DNA of 64,000 nt, from assembly GCF_026278345.1 (NCBI RefSeq), contig NZ_CP111085.1:1810001-1874000 (forward strand), given 5' to 3'. A program made the translations under genes and the position numbers. The notes under the pieces were generated by a model. The model did no database searches. It was not told the origin of the DNA and saw only the letters and a list, made by a program, of their open reading frames with translations. Shown in pieces: positions 44,752 to 52,949 of the stretch (positions within the stretch are counted from its first letter, which is position 1; every line of letters starts with the position of its first letter). The stretch is from Tellurirhabdus rosea. Lineage in GTDB: Bacteria; Bacteroidota; Bacteroidia; Cytophagales; Spirosomataceae.

Positions 44752-45168
44752 TTATTCGATGCGCTCAAATTCGTACCCCGGCGCGTCGAAAGCCATGCCG
44801 GTATCCAGAAACAGGCGATTCCGGGCGACCTTCGCCGTCGAATTACGAACGTACCAGTTGTCGGCTTTAGGCTCCGCACTGGTTTTTAGCTCCAGATAAT
44901 CGTCTTTCCGGCTTAGTTCGTACCCGACGCGGTCAATCTCTTTTCCGTCTTTAAAGACAATAATCGCTTCCTCCGAAGCCACCAGCCGCACGTTGGGAAC
45001 GGGCGGATTGGGCATCATCGCGGAGACTTTCGTCAGTTTCCACTCCCCTACCAACCATCGGCGGGCTTTGGCCACGCTGGTCGTATACTTGTCATCGGGC
45101 GTCAGAAAGCCATTGCAGGCGGTGAGCGATAGGGCGATCAGCAGAACGGTGAAAAATCGGTATCTCAT
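44752..45168 (-). CDS. Small lipoprotein of unknown function
   Basis: A 138-residue lipoprotein: MRYRFFTVLLIALSLTAC ends in a lipobox (Cys18). The mature part resembles a lipocalin-like small beta-barrel (WLVGEWKLTKVSAM, EAIIVFKDGKEIDRVGYELSRKDDYLELK), as in the many short Bacteroidota lipocalin-like lipoproteins, but the match is weak. Probably attached to the inner or outer membrane facing the periplasm. Confidence 0.75.
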   Translation of the reverse strand: MRYRFFTVLLIALSLTACNGFLTPDDKYTTSVAKARRWLVGEWKLTKVSAMMPNPPVPNVRLVASEEAIIVFKDGKEIDRVGYELSRKDDYLELKTSAEPKADNWYVRNSTAKVARNRLFLDTGMAFDAPGYEFERIE

Positions 45169-45285
45169 CAGCAGACGTAGTTTTTGTGATAGACTCCCCG
45201 GCGGCCCGAAGGGTTGTCAACGCTCCCTGCTTTATTCCAATCGATTTTTGGCTTGAGAACCCTTTCAAAAAAAGTCAAAATTTCG

Positions 45286-45319
45286 CTTGACTCTCCCCTT
45301 ACGTCATAGCCTACCTTTG
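45286..45319 (+). promoter_or_regulatory. Promoter/operator region of the MerR-TipAS gene
   Basis: TTGACT at 45286 with TACCTTTG at 45312-45319 gives a promoter with an unusually long spacer. CTCTCCCCTTACGTCA between them resembles the half-site found before other TipAS-type MerR genes, which suggests autoregulation. The second half-site is degenerate. Confidence 0.45.
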
Positions 45320-45344
45320 ATCCGTCAATCGAATCAGTGTCAAA

Positions 45345-46124
45345 ATGAAACCGTATTCCGTCAAAGCGCTGGCAAAGCTGGCGGGGGTCAGTGTGCGCAC
45401 GCTGCACCACTACGACCGGCTGGGCCTGCTCAAACCCTCCGTCCGGACCGAGGCCAGGTACCGGCTGTACGGGAAAGATGAATTGCTGCGCCTTCAGCAG
45501 ATTCTTTTTTACAGAGAACTGGATTTCTCCCTCAACGAGATTCTGGCGCTGCTGAAGGACCCGGATTTTGATCTGCTACACGCCCTGGAGAGCCATAAAA
45601 AAGGCCTTCAGCAGCGACAGGAACGTCTGACCACCCTGCTGACGACGATTGACAAAACCATTTCCACAGTAAAAGGAGAAAGAGACATGTTAACCAACGA
45701 AGAACTATACGCGGGCTTTTCGAAAGAACAAACGGAAGCCTACCGCGCGGAAGCCGTCGCCAGATACGGAGAAAACGAGGTGGCCGCCAGTGAAACCAAC
45801 CTCCGCCAGCTCGGGAAAACAGGTTTCGAGCAACTGAAAACCGATGCGCAGGACATCGCCACGAAGCTGTTGTCCCTCGTCGGCCAGGACCCGGCCAGTC
45901 CGGCGGTGCAGGAGCAGATCGCCCGGCATTACGCCAACATCCGGGGCTTCTGGGGCGAAGCGGTCTGTGCCGGCAAGGACATGGCCGCCGCTTACAAAGG
46001 TCTCGCCCAACTGTACCTGGACGACCCGCGTTACACCCGTTTTGGGGGCGAACCGAACCCCGCGTACGCGGCCTTTCTGCAACAGGCGATGGTTCATTTT
46101 GCGGACACGAACCTAAGTCAATAA
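45345..46124 (+). CDS. MerR-family regulator with TipAS drug-binding domain
   Basis: A 259-residue regulator. The MerR winged helix (YSVKALAKLAGVSVRTLHHYDRLGLLKPSVRTEARYRLYGKDELLRLQQI) covers 4-70 and a coiled coil about 75-118. Residues about 125-255 form a TipAS domain (LYAGFSKEQTEAYRAEAVARYGENEVAAS, ARHYANIRGFW, GLAQLYLDDPRYTRFGG), which in TipA binds thiopeptide-type compounds. It is monocistronic and probably self-activating; no obvious drug pump is adjacent. Confidence 0.92.
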   Translation: MKPYSVKALAKLAGVSVRTLHHYDRLGLLKPSVRTEARYRLYGKDELLRLQQILFYRELDFSLNEILALLKDPDFDLLHALESHKKGLQQRQERLTTLLTTIDKTISTVKGERDMLTNEELYAGFSKEQTEAYRAEAVARYGENEVAASETNLRQLGKTGFEQLKTDAQDIATKLLSLVGQDPASPAVQEQIARHYANIRGFWGEAVCAGKDMAAAYKGLAQLYLDDPRYTRFGGEPNPAYAAFLQQAMVHFADTNLSQ

Positions 46125-46131
46125 ACGTTCA

Positions 46132-46159
46132 AACCGGGCCGGAGCCATCCGGCCCGGTT
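46132..46159. terminator. Terminator after the MerR gene
   Basis: aaccgggccgga (46132-46143) and tccggcccggtt (46148-46159) form a perfect 12-bp stem with a 4-nt loop, then gtctttc. It is between convergent genes and may serve both. Confidence 0.75.
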
Positions 46160-46169
46160 GTCTTTCGGA

Positions 46170-46631
46170 TTACCCGCGGCTGAGCGCCTTTTCCATGCAC
46201 ACGCTATCCGGGTCGTCGGCGTAGGAGCCGTACGGTGAGATGGTCCGATAGCCGGTTTTGCGGTAGAGTTCAATCGCTTCGGGCTGTTTGTTGCCGGTTT
46301 GCAGAACGGTTGCCGGGTAGCCAAGGTCCTGCGCCCACTGTTCCAGTTCTGTCAGGAGGGCCTGGGCAATCCCCGTTCGGCGGACGGCGGACCGGACGTA
46401 CATCCGCTTGATTTCGACGGCGTCGGGCCGGTTAATCCGCTTGAAACAGCCGCAGCCTGCCGGGACACCGTCCTGCAGGGCAACCACGACACAGGCATTA
46501 TCCAGCCCTTTGTTCAGGGCATCGTACTGGTCCTGCTTGCCGCCGTAAATTTCGCGCAGGACAATGTCCAGTTCGGCCACCAGCGAGTGAAAATCGGGGT
46601 CAGCGGCGGTGGTTCGGCGAAGAGTAATCAT
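46170..46631 (-). CDS. GNAT-family N-acetyltransferase
   Basis: A 153-residue GNAT enzyme with RMYVRSAVRRTGIAQALLTELEQWAQDLGYPATVLQTGNKQPEAIELYRKTGYRTI, the acetyl-CoA-binding Rxx(A/G)xG and the end of the fold. PAGCGCFKRINRPDAVEIKRMYV is typical of small-molecule acetyltransferases such as PhnO/RimI relatives. Substrate unknown. It converges with the MerR gene. Confidence 0.88.
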   Translation of the reverse strand: MITLRRTTAADPDFHSLVAELDIVLREIYGGKQDQYDALNKGLDNACVVVALQDGVPAGCGCFKRINRPDAVEIKRMYVRSAVRRTGIAQALLTELEQWAQDLGYPATVLQTGNKQPEAIELYRKTGYRTISPYGSYADDPDSVCMEKALSRG

Positions 46632-46759
46632 TTTCAGAAAAGGATTTGATGGATAAGCCCGCTAAAGACTCACTCAACGCTTTTGTTCTTTCAGGGAATA
46701 CATTTTTCCGGTGCCAGAACCGGTGTTCAAGGCCAATGCGCAGGTTCCACGCCCCGGCC

Positions 46760-47530
46760 TCAGGCTCCTACCCGGTACACGGCCGACTCCTCAAACCGCG
46801 AGGCTACTACCACTTCGGTGCCTTCGCTATGCGGCCGGAACAGGTCGAGCGCCCGCTGCGGACAGTTGTTGTCTTTGGAAAGGTGCGAAAGCAGCACGTG
46901 GCTCATGTAGGGCGGCCGGTGCTGCTGAAAAAGCGCCAGCGCCTGCCCGTTGGACAGGTGTCCGTCGCCGCCCCGGATGCGCTGTTTCAGAAAATACGGA
47001 TAACGGCCCCGGTCCAGCATTTCCTCGTCGTAATTGGCTTCCAGAAAAGCGGCATGGCACTGGCTGAAATGGTCGATGACGTGCTGGCAGGGATGGCCGA
47101 TGTCGGTAAAAACGCCCACTTTGGTCGAGTGGTAGGCGACCACGAAGCTGTGCGGGTCGCAGGCGTCGTGCCGTTTGGGGAAGGCCGTCACGCTCAGCTC
47201 GCCCACGGGAACAGGCTCGTAGGCCCGCAGCGGACGGATGGGAAAACTGGGCTCCGGCCAGCGCGTCTGCTGGTGGGTCAGCGGGGTGATGTAGACCGGC
47301 AGGTGGTACTTCCCGGCCAGGCGCGAAACGCCCCGGATATGGTCGCTGTGTTCGTGGGAAATAAAAATGGCCCGGACCTTCCGCATCGTCAGGCCCAGCC
47401 GCTCCATGCGCCGCTCGGTTTCGCGGCAGGAAATTCCCGCATCGACCAGAACGGCGTCCTGCTCGTTGCCTATGTAATAACAGTTTCCGTTGCTGCCCGA
47501 ATTGAGGGAGGTAATAAAAAGTGGCCTCAT
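46760..47530 (-). CDS. Metallo-beta-lactamase-fold hydrolase, YycJ/WalJ-like
   Basis: A 256-residue MBL-fold protein. The zinc motif is FISHEHSDHIRG; TSLNSGSNGNCYYIG, TDIGHP, EANYDEEML and LLSHLSKDNN match the YycJ/WalJ/RNase-like group rather than glyoxalases. WalJ acts with cell-wall regulation in Firmicutes and has 5'-3' exonuclease activity, but whether this holds in Bacteroidota is not known. The ATG at 47530 fits the family start. Confidence 0.88.
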   Translation of the reverse strand: MRPLFITSLNSGSNGNCYYIGNEQDAVLVDAGISCRETERRMERLGLTMRKVRAIFISHEHSDHIRGVSRLAGKYHLPVYITPLTHQQTRWPEPSFPIRPLRAYEPVPVGELSVTAFPKRHDACDPHSFVVAYHSTKVGVFTDIGHPCQHVIDHFSQCHAAFLEANYDEEMLDRGRYPYFLKQRIRGGDGHLSNGQALALFQQHRPPYMSHVLLSHLSKDNNCPQRALDLFRPHSEGTEVVVASRFEESAVYRVGA

Positions 47531-47622
47531 ACAGCAAAGAAACGGGTTTTTACGGTTTTTGGGTACATTTTTTACAAAACGAATTGAAAAAGCAGGCCGT
47601 GCGAACACGGCCCGCCGAAAAG

Positions 47623-47952
47623 CTACTTCTCCGGGTCGTGACCCCAGTTTTTGAGGGAATAAGCCCAGTTGCTGCCCGCCACTTCCTTCGGCCGCTGCGC
47701 CCGGTGGCGTTTGATATAGCCGACCACTTTGCGCATGTGCGCGTAATCGTCGTCGCTGAGGTCGGCCTTTTTTCTGTCCAGAATCTCGATGATGTGTTCG
47801 CCGGACTTATGGCCCACCGACTCGCCGTCACCGCTGTCCATCCCTACGTTGGAGGACTCTTCGCTTTGCAGCCACTTCTTCAGCTGCGACGCCGACATGT
47901 TGACCAGTTCGTCAAATTCGGCGTAAATCTCCTTTTTCTCGTTGTCCGTCAT
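47623..47952 (-). CDS. DUF3140 protein
   Basis: A 109-residue, very charged soluble protein: FDELVNMSASQLKKWLQSEESSNVG, SGEHIIEILDRKKADLSDDDYAHMRKVVGYIKRHRAQRP and a NWAYSLKNWGHDP tail identify DUF3140. The family often occurs with DUF2945 (not seen here). The ATG at 47952 starts the conserved region; the upstream in-frame extension is not. Function unknown. Confidence 0.87.
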   Translation of the reverse strand: MTDNEKKEIYAEFDELVNMSASQLKKWLQSEESSNVGMDSGDGESVGHKSGEHIIEILDRKKADLSDDDYAHMRKVVGYIKRHRAQRPKEVAGSNWAYSLKNWGHDPEK

Positions 47953-48010
47953 ACCGCTTGCGGTTTGGTTTGCGGGATTAACGACTTGTGCTCCACCAGG
48001 GTTTACCGTC

Positions 48011-49207
48011 TCACTTAAGTTCCAGCTGCTGAATCCGGCCTGACTGGTGGTTGAGCAGATACAGTTCGCCCGCCTCATCCTCTCCAAACGACGACAGCGA
48101 GCCGATGAGCCGGGTCAGCGCCGTGTTGGTGGCCTGCCGGGTAGCCTCGTCGTAGCGCAGGGCCCAGAGGTTGCCGCTCACGTAATCGCCGTAGATGTAC
48201 TGCCCCTGAAGGGTAGGCCAGCGTTTGCCGCGATATACGTAACCGCCCGTGATGGACCGCCCTTCGGAGGTGCCGTAGTCGAAGACCGGCTCTACCAGTC
48301 CGGCGCGGTTGCAGTTGCTGGACGGATTGAAGCATTCCCTGCCTTCGGTCAGGCGCCAGCCGTAGTTGCCGCCCCGTTCGAGCAGGCTGATTTCTTCGCG
48401 GGTGCTCTGCCCTACGTCGGCAATCCAGATGCGGCCCGTGGTGCGGTCGGCGGTCATTTTCCAGGGATTGCGCAGGCCGTAGGCGTAGATTTCGGGCCGG
48501 GCGCTGGTCGTGGTGCGGAACGGGTTGTCGGCCGGGATGGCATACGGCAGGTTTCCGGTGCGGCTGTTGACGTCGATGCGCAGGATTTTTCCCAGCAGCG
48601 TATTCAGGTTCTGGGAATTGTTCTGCGGGTCGCCGCCGCTGCCGCCGTCGCCGGTGGTGATGTAAAGCAGCCCGTCTTTTCCAAACAGAATCGACCCGGC
48701 GTTATGGTTGGCAAACGGCTGGTCGTAGGCCAGCAGCACTTCCTCGCTGGCGGCATCGACACGGGTCCGGTCCGACCCAAAGCGCGCGATGACCGACTGC
48801 AACTGTCCGTTCTGGCGGCGCGTGTAATGCACAAATACCTGCCCGTTGGTGCTAAAATTGGGGTGAAAGGCCATGCCGAGCAGCCCGGTTTCGCCGCCCG
48901 AGGCCACGCGGCTGCTGATGTCCAGAAAAACGTCGCTGCCCGTGGCGGCGGGGGCATTGCGGAACACCCGGACAACGCCCCGCTGTTCGAGCACAAACAG
49001 CCGGTTGGAGCCGTCGCCTGCCGCCAGCAGCTCGACGGGGCTGGCAAAGGTCAGGTTCGGAAAGGCGTCGGTCACCTGCCAGCGGGCCGCTGGATTACCC
49101 GGCGTCGGGGTAGTGGGCGTGGTGGCCGAAGGAGTTTCGCCGGAATCGCAGGCTATTAGCCAGAGAAAACTGCCGCCCAGCAGCAGTCGCATAAACCAGG
49201 TTTTCAT
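48011..49207 (-). CDS. PQQ-type sugar (sorbosone/glucose) dehydrogenase-like lipoprotein
   Basis: A 398-residue lipoprotein (lipobox LIAC, Cys20) followed by a Thr/Pro linker and a six-bladed beta-propeller of the glucose/sorbosone dehydrogenase type: TGLLGMAFHPNFSTNGQVFVHYTRR, FANHNAGSILFGKDGLLYITTGDGG, IYAYGLRNPWKMTADRTTGRIWIADVGQ, GNYGWRLTEGRECF. The family uses PQQ or is inactive; PQQ genes are not in the window. It is probably periplasmic. Confidence 0.9.
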   Translation of the reverse strand: MKTWFMRLLLGGSFLWLIACDSGETPSATTPTTPTPGNPAARWQVTDAFPNLTFASPVELLAAGDGSNRLFVLEQRGVVRVFRNAPAATGSDVFLDISSRVASGGETGLLGMAFHPNFSTNGQVFVHYTRRQNGQLQSVIARFGSDRTRVDAASEEVLLAYDQPFANHNAGSILFGKDGLLYITTGDGGSGGDPQNNSQNLNTLLGKILRIDVNSRTGNLPYAIPADNPFRTTTSARPEIYAYGLRNPWKMTADRTTGRIWIADVGQSTREEISLLERGGNYGWRLTEGRECFNPSSNCNRAGLVEPVFDYGTSEGRSITGGYVYRGKRWPTLQGQYIYGDYVSGNLWALRYDEATRQATNTALTRLIGSLSSFGEDEAGELYLLNHQSGRIQQLELK

Positions 49208-49306
49208 CGGAGGAGCGGATTGTTCTATGGTAACGAAAGGGATTCTCTGACCGGTAAACCCCGCGTTCAGAAAACTTGTTGCCTTTTCTTTTTCGCCCCA
49301 AAACAG

Positions 49307-49334
49307 GCAGGCCCGTCCTTGCGAACGGGCCTGC
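49307..49334 (-). terminator. Terminator of the T9SS protein gene
   Basis: gcaggcccgt (49307-49316) and acgggcctgc (49325-49334) form a 10-bp stem with 8-nt loop, 33 bp past the stop; on the minus strand ctgttttgg follows. Confidence 0.6.
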
Positions 49335-49366
49335 GCTTTCTATAACGTTGAGAAATCAGAAGCCAC

Positions 49367-52222
49367 TTAGCGCTTAATTACTTTCATGGATTTCAGCAGC
49401 TGGCCGTTCTGGTACAGTGATACCAGGTAAACGCCGGGCAGCAGGATGCGGTCGGTAAGAACCACGTCGATGACACCATTCTCGACCGTCGCTTTTTCTT
49501 TCAGGATGATTTCACCCGTCAGCGCGCTCATCACCACCGTCAGTTCGGCAGCAGGTACTTCGGTCGGCACTTCGATGTGGAACTCGTCCGCAATCGGGTT
49601 GGGGTACAGTTTGTAGCCGCCGTTTACCAGCTCCGACTTGCCACCGACACGGGCCTGCTGGCCGCAGCCGCTGAACTGGCGGGTGTAAGTGTTCAGGCGA
49701 CGCTGTGAACCGGCGTAGAATACCTCTACCGTATGCGTTCCGGCCGTCTGGAAACGGGCAGGAATGTTGACGTGGAAGCCGTGGTTGCCGTTGTCGTTCA
49801 GGTAGCTGGCGATGTCGCCGCGGTACTGGTCGGCTTTGGCCGTTACGGCGAACTGACCGTCGATGTACACGTCTACGCTGATGGACTGGTTCAGCCGTGA
49901 GCGGTCAACCGCCCAACCGCCCAGAGACACGCAGCTTGCGTAATCCAGGTGGCCTTCGGGGCTGCCGTAGGTCGTCGCCGTGCTGGCTGCCGAAACGTTT
50001 CCGGACGTGGTCGTCGTGGGAGCCGGTGCCGGGGTGGAAGCTGCGTTGACGGTGCCTTCGACACAACCGTTGTACTGGCGGCTGTTGTTGTTCAGCGCCT
50101 GGTTGGAACCGGCGTAGCGAACCTCAACCGTATGTGTGCCGTTGCCTTTGAACTGGGCCGGAACCGAGAAGGCGAAGCCATGCAGTCCGTTGTCGTTCAT
50201 CGAAGCGCCCACATCCGGACGGTGCTGGTTAGCCGGCGTTCTGCCTGCAAACTGGCCGTCGATGTACACGTCTACTTCGATCGACTGGTTCGGGCGACCG
50301 CGGTCGGCGGCCCAGCCGATGATGCTGTTGCAGCTTGATGCGTCCACAAAACCGGCCGGGTTCTGGTAGGTCGTTGAGCCGCCCGGAGCCGGTTGGGTAG
50401 CCGGAGCCGGCGTGCTGCTCGGAGCCGTGTTGCAGCTCGTGGTGAACGAACGGGAAACCGTCTGGCCACTCTGGCGGGCACGCAGGTCGAACGTCGTGCC
50501 GTTGCGCTGCCAGGCGTCAATAATGTGGGTGGCGTTGGTGGTCCAGCCGGTCAGGCCCGGAGCCATGTATTGCACTTCGGAGCCGTTGCCGCCGCTGGTG
50601 CGGAAGGTCAGCTGACCCGACTGGCAGTCGTAGGCCGGGTCCAGGATGGCGAACTCGCCGCTGCCGGTCACTGGTTGAGAAGGCTGTACGGGGGCGGGAG
50701 CCGGGGCTGGGGCAGGAGCCGGAGCCGGAGTCGGCGCTACCGGAACCGGGGCCGGAATCGGCTGTGACGGAGCGGCACCCGGAGCGGAGTTGATCAGGTC
50801 TTCGTTCAGGACGATGTTCACCGGACGCTGACCGCCGTTCCAGTAGGCGCTGCTCCACTGGCCCATGTAGCCGCTTTCGGCATAACCCTGACGAACGACC
50901 GTCGAAAGGTTGCAGTAAACCGTCTGGGAAGGCTGGATATTCGGAACCGGCTGGTTCAGCCATCCGGCGTTGCGGACGCGGGCCATCAGCTGGTTCATGC
51001 GGTCCATCTGGTAAGGCGAGTTGAAGTTCGCCAGGATAATCAGCTGGGCACCGTGTTCGTAGCTTTCGGAAACGTAGCGGTAGAAGTCATCAACCGGGAG
51101 GTTATCGTACATGCCGTCCACTTCCTGGGCAACCCAGGCACCGGGGCGGACGTTACTGCGGGCGAGGTCAATCGAGAAGCGGTGGTTGTATTCCGGGCCG
51201 TCGTTTACCTTGATACCGTCGGTGTTTTCGCACATGCCCCGGAAGGCGAACGTACCGCGCAGGCTGCTCAGGGGATCGAAGACCGAACCGAACTGGTTGA
51301 CGATCGAGATCGAGCCGTTGACGCTCCGGATGGCGTTGTTCATCGACACCAGGAAGTTTTTCAGCACGTTGCTGCGGAAGACGTACCAGTCGAGGCCACG
51401 CTGGCCGCTGAAGGAATCCCAGGCGTTGCCGCGTCCGACGCGGATCGGCTCTACCTGATTCCAGTTGTTGTAGCTCGAGCCCCAGCGTGCGTTCAGCGTG
51501 TTGAGGTCGAAACGGCCCTGCAGCCACTGGCGGTAAGCGTTCAGCATCGAATCGTTATAGTCGAACGGCATGAAATATTCGCCGTTGCTGTCGGAGTTCA
51601 GAATGGAGAATTCGTTTTCCTGGATCGGGGAAGTTACCACCGACATAAACAGCAGCCGGCCTTCGCCCTGGAGAAACTGGTACCGGTTGGTCACTTCGCG
51701 GATAAAGCTGGAGGCTTTGTCGTGCCAGCTCTGGTTGACGAAGCTGCCGATGGTCAGGCGACCCCGCGACAGGCGGGAATGGTCCGCGCCCCGCTGCTCT
51801 TCGTTTTCGTTCCAGAAACCAGCCGTTTTGCCGATTTCGCGGGCGATCAGAATGCGGATACCGATTTTCAGTCCGCGCTGGCGGGCCCGTTCAATCTGGG
51901 CGTCTACGTTCTGCCAGTCGGCGGCGGCACCGGGTGAAGAATAAATTTTGTCCCAGTGTACACTCAGTTCGACCATGTTACATCCGTTGTTGGCGGCGTT
52001 GTCGACGCGGTCGAGACCAAATCCTATTCCATCATCGTAATTGTAAATGATCGGTCCAATGTAGCGTTGCTGACCGGGCAGGTTCATGGCCCGGTTCAGG
52101 GCCAGCGGAGAGGCGGGCGGGGTAATCCCCATTGCCTGTATTGCCAATAGGCAAAGTAGTGAAATAAAGGCAAAAAAGCCTCCCCCGGTCTTTGACGCCG
52201 GTCTCATTGCGTTCTTCATCAC
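49367..52222 (-). CDS. Large secreted multidomain protein with T9SS sorting domain (beta-galactosidase-like N-terminal domain)
   Basis: 951 residues with a signal peptide (about 15-31). Residues about 50-410 look like a glycoside-hydrolase TIM barrel (NMVELSVHWDKIYS, GLKIGIRILIAREIG; candidate catalytic acids Glu202/204 and Glu367 in WVAQEVDG). A Pro/Ala linker (about 488-515) leads to a Cys-bounded domain (533-597), two homologous modules of about 95 residues (about 624-720 and 757-853, each GWAxDRxxxNQSIxVDVYIDGQFA, bounded by Cys), and a type A sorting domain (YPNP at 873-876, ends at 951). It is exported by the type IX system and probably cell-surface attached. The substrate is unknown. 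Confidence 0.85.
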   Translation of the reverse strand: MMKNAMRPASKTGGGFFAFISLLCLLAIQAMGITPPASPLALNRAMNLPGQQRYIGPIIYNYDDGIGFGLDRVDNAANNGCNMVELSVHWDKIYSSPGAAADWQNVDAQIERARQRGLKIGIRILIAREIGKTAGFWNENEEQRGADHSRLSRGRLTIGSFVNQSWHDKASSFIREVTNRYQFLQGEGRLLFMSVVTSPIQENEFSILNSDSNGEYFMPFDYNDSMLNAYRQWLQGRFDLNTLNARWGSSYNNWNQVEPIRVGRGNAWDSFSGQRGLDWYVFRSNVLKNFLVSMNNAIRSVNGSISIVNQFGSVFDPLSSLRGTFAFRGMCENTDGIKVNDGPEYNHRFSIDLARSNVRPGAWVAQEVDGMYDNLPVDDFYRYVSESYEHGAQLIILANFNSPYQMDRMNQLMARVRNAGWLNQPVPNIQPSQTVYCNLSTVVRQGYAESGYMGQWSSAYWNGGQRPVNIVLNEDLINSAPGAAPSQPIPAPVPVAPTPAPAPAPAPAPAPVQPSQPVTGSGEFAILDPAYDCQSGQLTFRTSGGNGSEVQYMAPGLTGWTTNATHIIDAWQRNGTTFDLRARQSGQTVSRSFTTSCNTAPSSTPAPATQPAPGGSTTYQNPAGFVDASSCNSIIGWAADRGRPNQSIEVDVYIDGQFAGRTPANQHRPDVGASMNDNGLHGFAFSVPAQFKGNGTHTVEVRYAGSNQALNNNSRQYNGCVEGTVNAASTPAPAPTTTTSGNVSAASTATTYGSPEGHLDYASCVSLGGWAVDRSRLNQSISVDVYIDGQFAVTAKADQYRGDIASYLNDNGNHGFHVNIPARFQTAGTHTVEVFYAGSQRRLNTYTRQFSGCGQQARVGGKSELVNGGYKLYPNPIADEFHIEVPTEVPAAELTVVMSALTGEIILKEKATVENGVIDVVLTDRILLPGVYLVSLYQNGQLLKSMKVIKR

Positions 52223-52315
52223 GTTACGGTGTTAAGTAAGTTACGCTGTTTTTAATATGAGTTAAGTACGTTAAACTGATGCGGCGGCTTTGTTTCGCCG
52301 GTCGTTTATCGGACA

Positions 52316-52345
52316 CAAAACTAAAGACGAAATCTCACAATCAAA
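52316..52345 (-). promoter_or_regulatory. Promoter of the T9SS protein gene
   Basis: On the minus strand TTTG (52345-52342) is followed after 18 bp by TAGTTTTG (52323-52316), both Bacteroidota promoter elements, about 94 bp before the start codon. Confidence 0.6.
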
Positions 52346-52655
52346 TCAGCCCCAGCATTAAAATCACTATAAAAAATATATTACAAATCCTTCATGTATA
52401 GCCATTTAGGTCCATTTGCTCGCTTTAAACTTTAATTTAATCGGTTTTTACCAGACAAACCCTGTCGTTTCAATAGACATATATTGATTTAGTGCTAATC
52501 GGGTAATTTTCTAATTATCAAAGCCCTTTTTATTGATCGGTAATTATCAGACAAGAAGCGTTTTTTGCCGATTCGCTCTAATTAAGCGTTTCTGGCGACC
52601 CTCTTTTTTTTGTATGGCAAAGAACCAACCTTCTGCGCCGACCGGCCGAAAAAAA

Positions 52656-52695
52656 AGTCGGGAGGCCGCCAAAAAAATGTGGCTACCTCCCGACT
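52656..52695 (-). terminator. Terminator with T8 tract after the 56-codon gene
   Basis: agtcgggagg (52656-52665) and cctcccgact (52686-52695) form a 10-bp stem; on the minus strand it is followed by tttttttt. It lies 21 bp past the stop of the small gene. Confidence 0.8.
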
Positions 52696-52716
52696 GTCAG
52701 GACTATACCCCGGCGG

Positions 52717-52887
52717 TTACCGCTTCCGGCCCGCCGTTTTCTGCTTCCGCTCGGATTGCTCTTTTTCGTATTCGTCCCGGTGGCGTTTCTCCGCTACCAG
52801 GTTCCGGTACAGACCGTTAAGGACGTAGATATCCTCAATTTCATCAATCAACTGGTGCAGTTGCTCGCGAACTTCGGTGATATTCAT
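52717..52887 (-). CDS. Small charged protein of unknown function
   Basis: A 56-residue frame (ATG at 52887) giving a helical, strongly charged peptide: MNITEVREQLHQLIDEIEDI then YRNLVAEKRHRDEYEKEQSERKQK. It follows the SpmAB-like gene by 62 bp and has its own strong terminator, which supports a real gene. It resembles small coiled-coil or antitoxin-like proteins but no toxin is beside it. I do not recognise it. Confidence 0.55.
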   Translation of the reverse strand: MNITEVREQLHQLIDEIEDIYVLNGLYRNLVAEKRHRDEYEKEQSERKQKTAGRKR

Positions 52888-52949
52888 AAGTAATTTCTGT
52901 TGTTTTATGCCAAAAACCCGGTGTTCGGCAGAACGTTTGGAAACGTTTG

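Larger units (their letters stand above)
52223..52716. other. AT-rich intergenic region
   Basis: This 494-bp stretch before the small minus-strand ORF contains the promoter of the T9SS gene (52316-52345), the terminator at 52656-52695 and otherwise AT-rich sequence without a recognisable gene, tRNA or riboswitch. Short AT words such as tataaaaaatata occur around 52370. Confidence 0.4.

Noticed and set aside
52223-52716. tRNA or riboswitch in the AT-rich gap
   Set aside because: No cloverleaf or recognised aptamer motif could be traced by eye; only a promoter and a terminator are clear.
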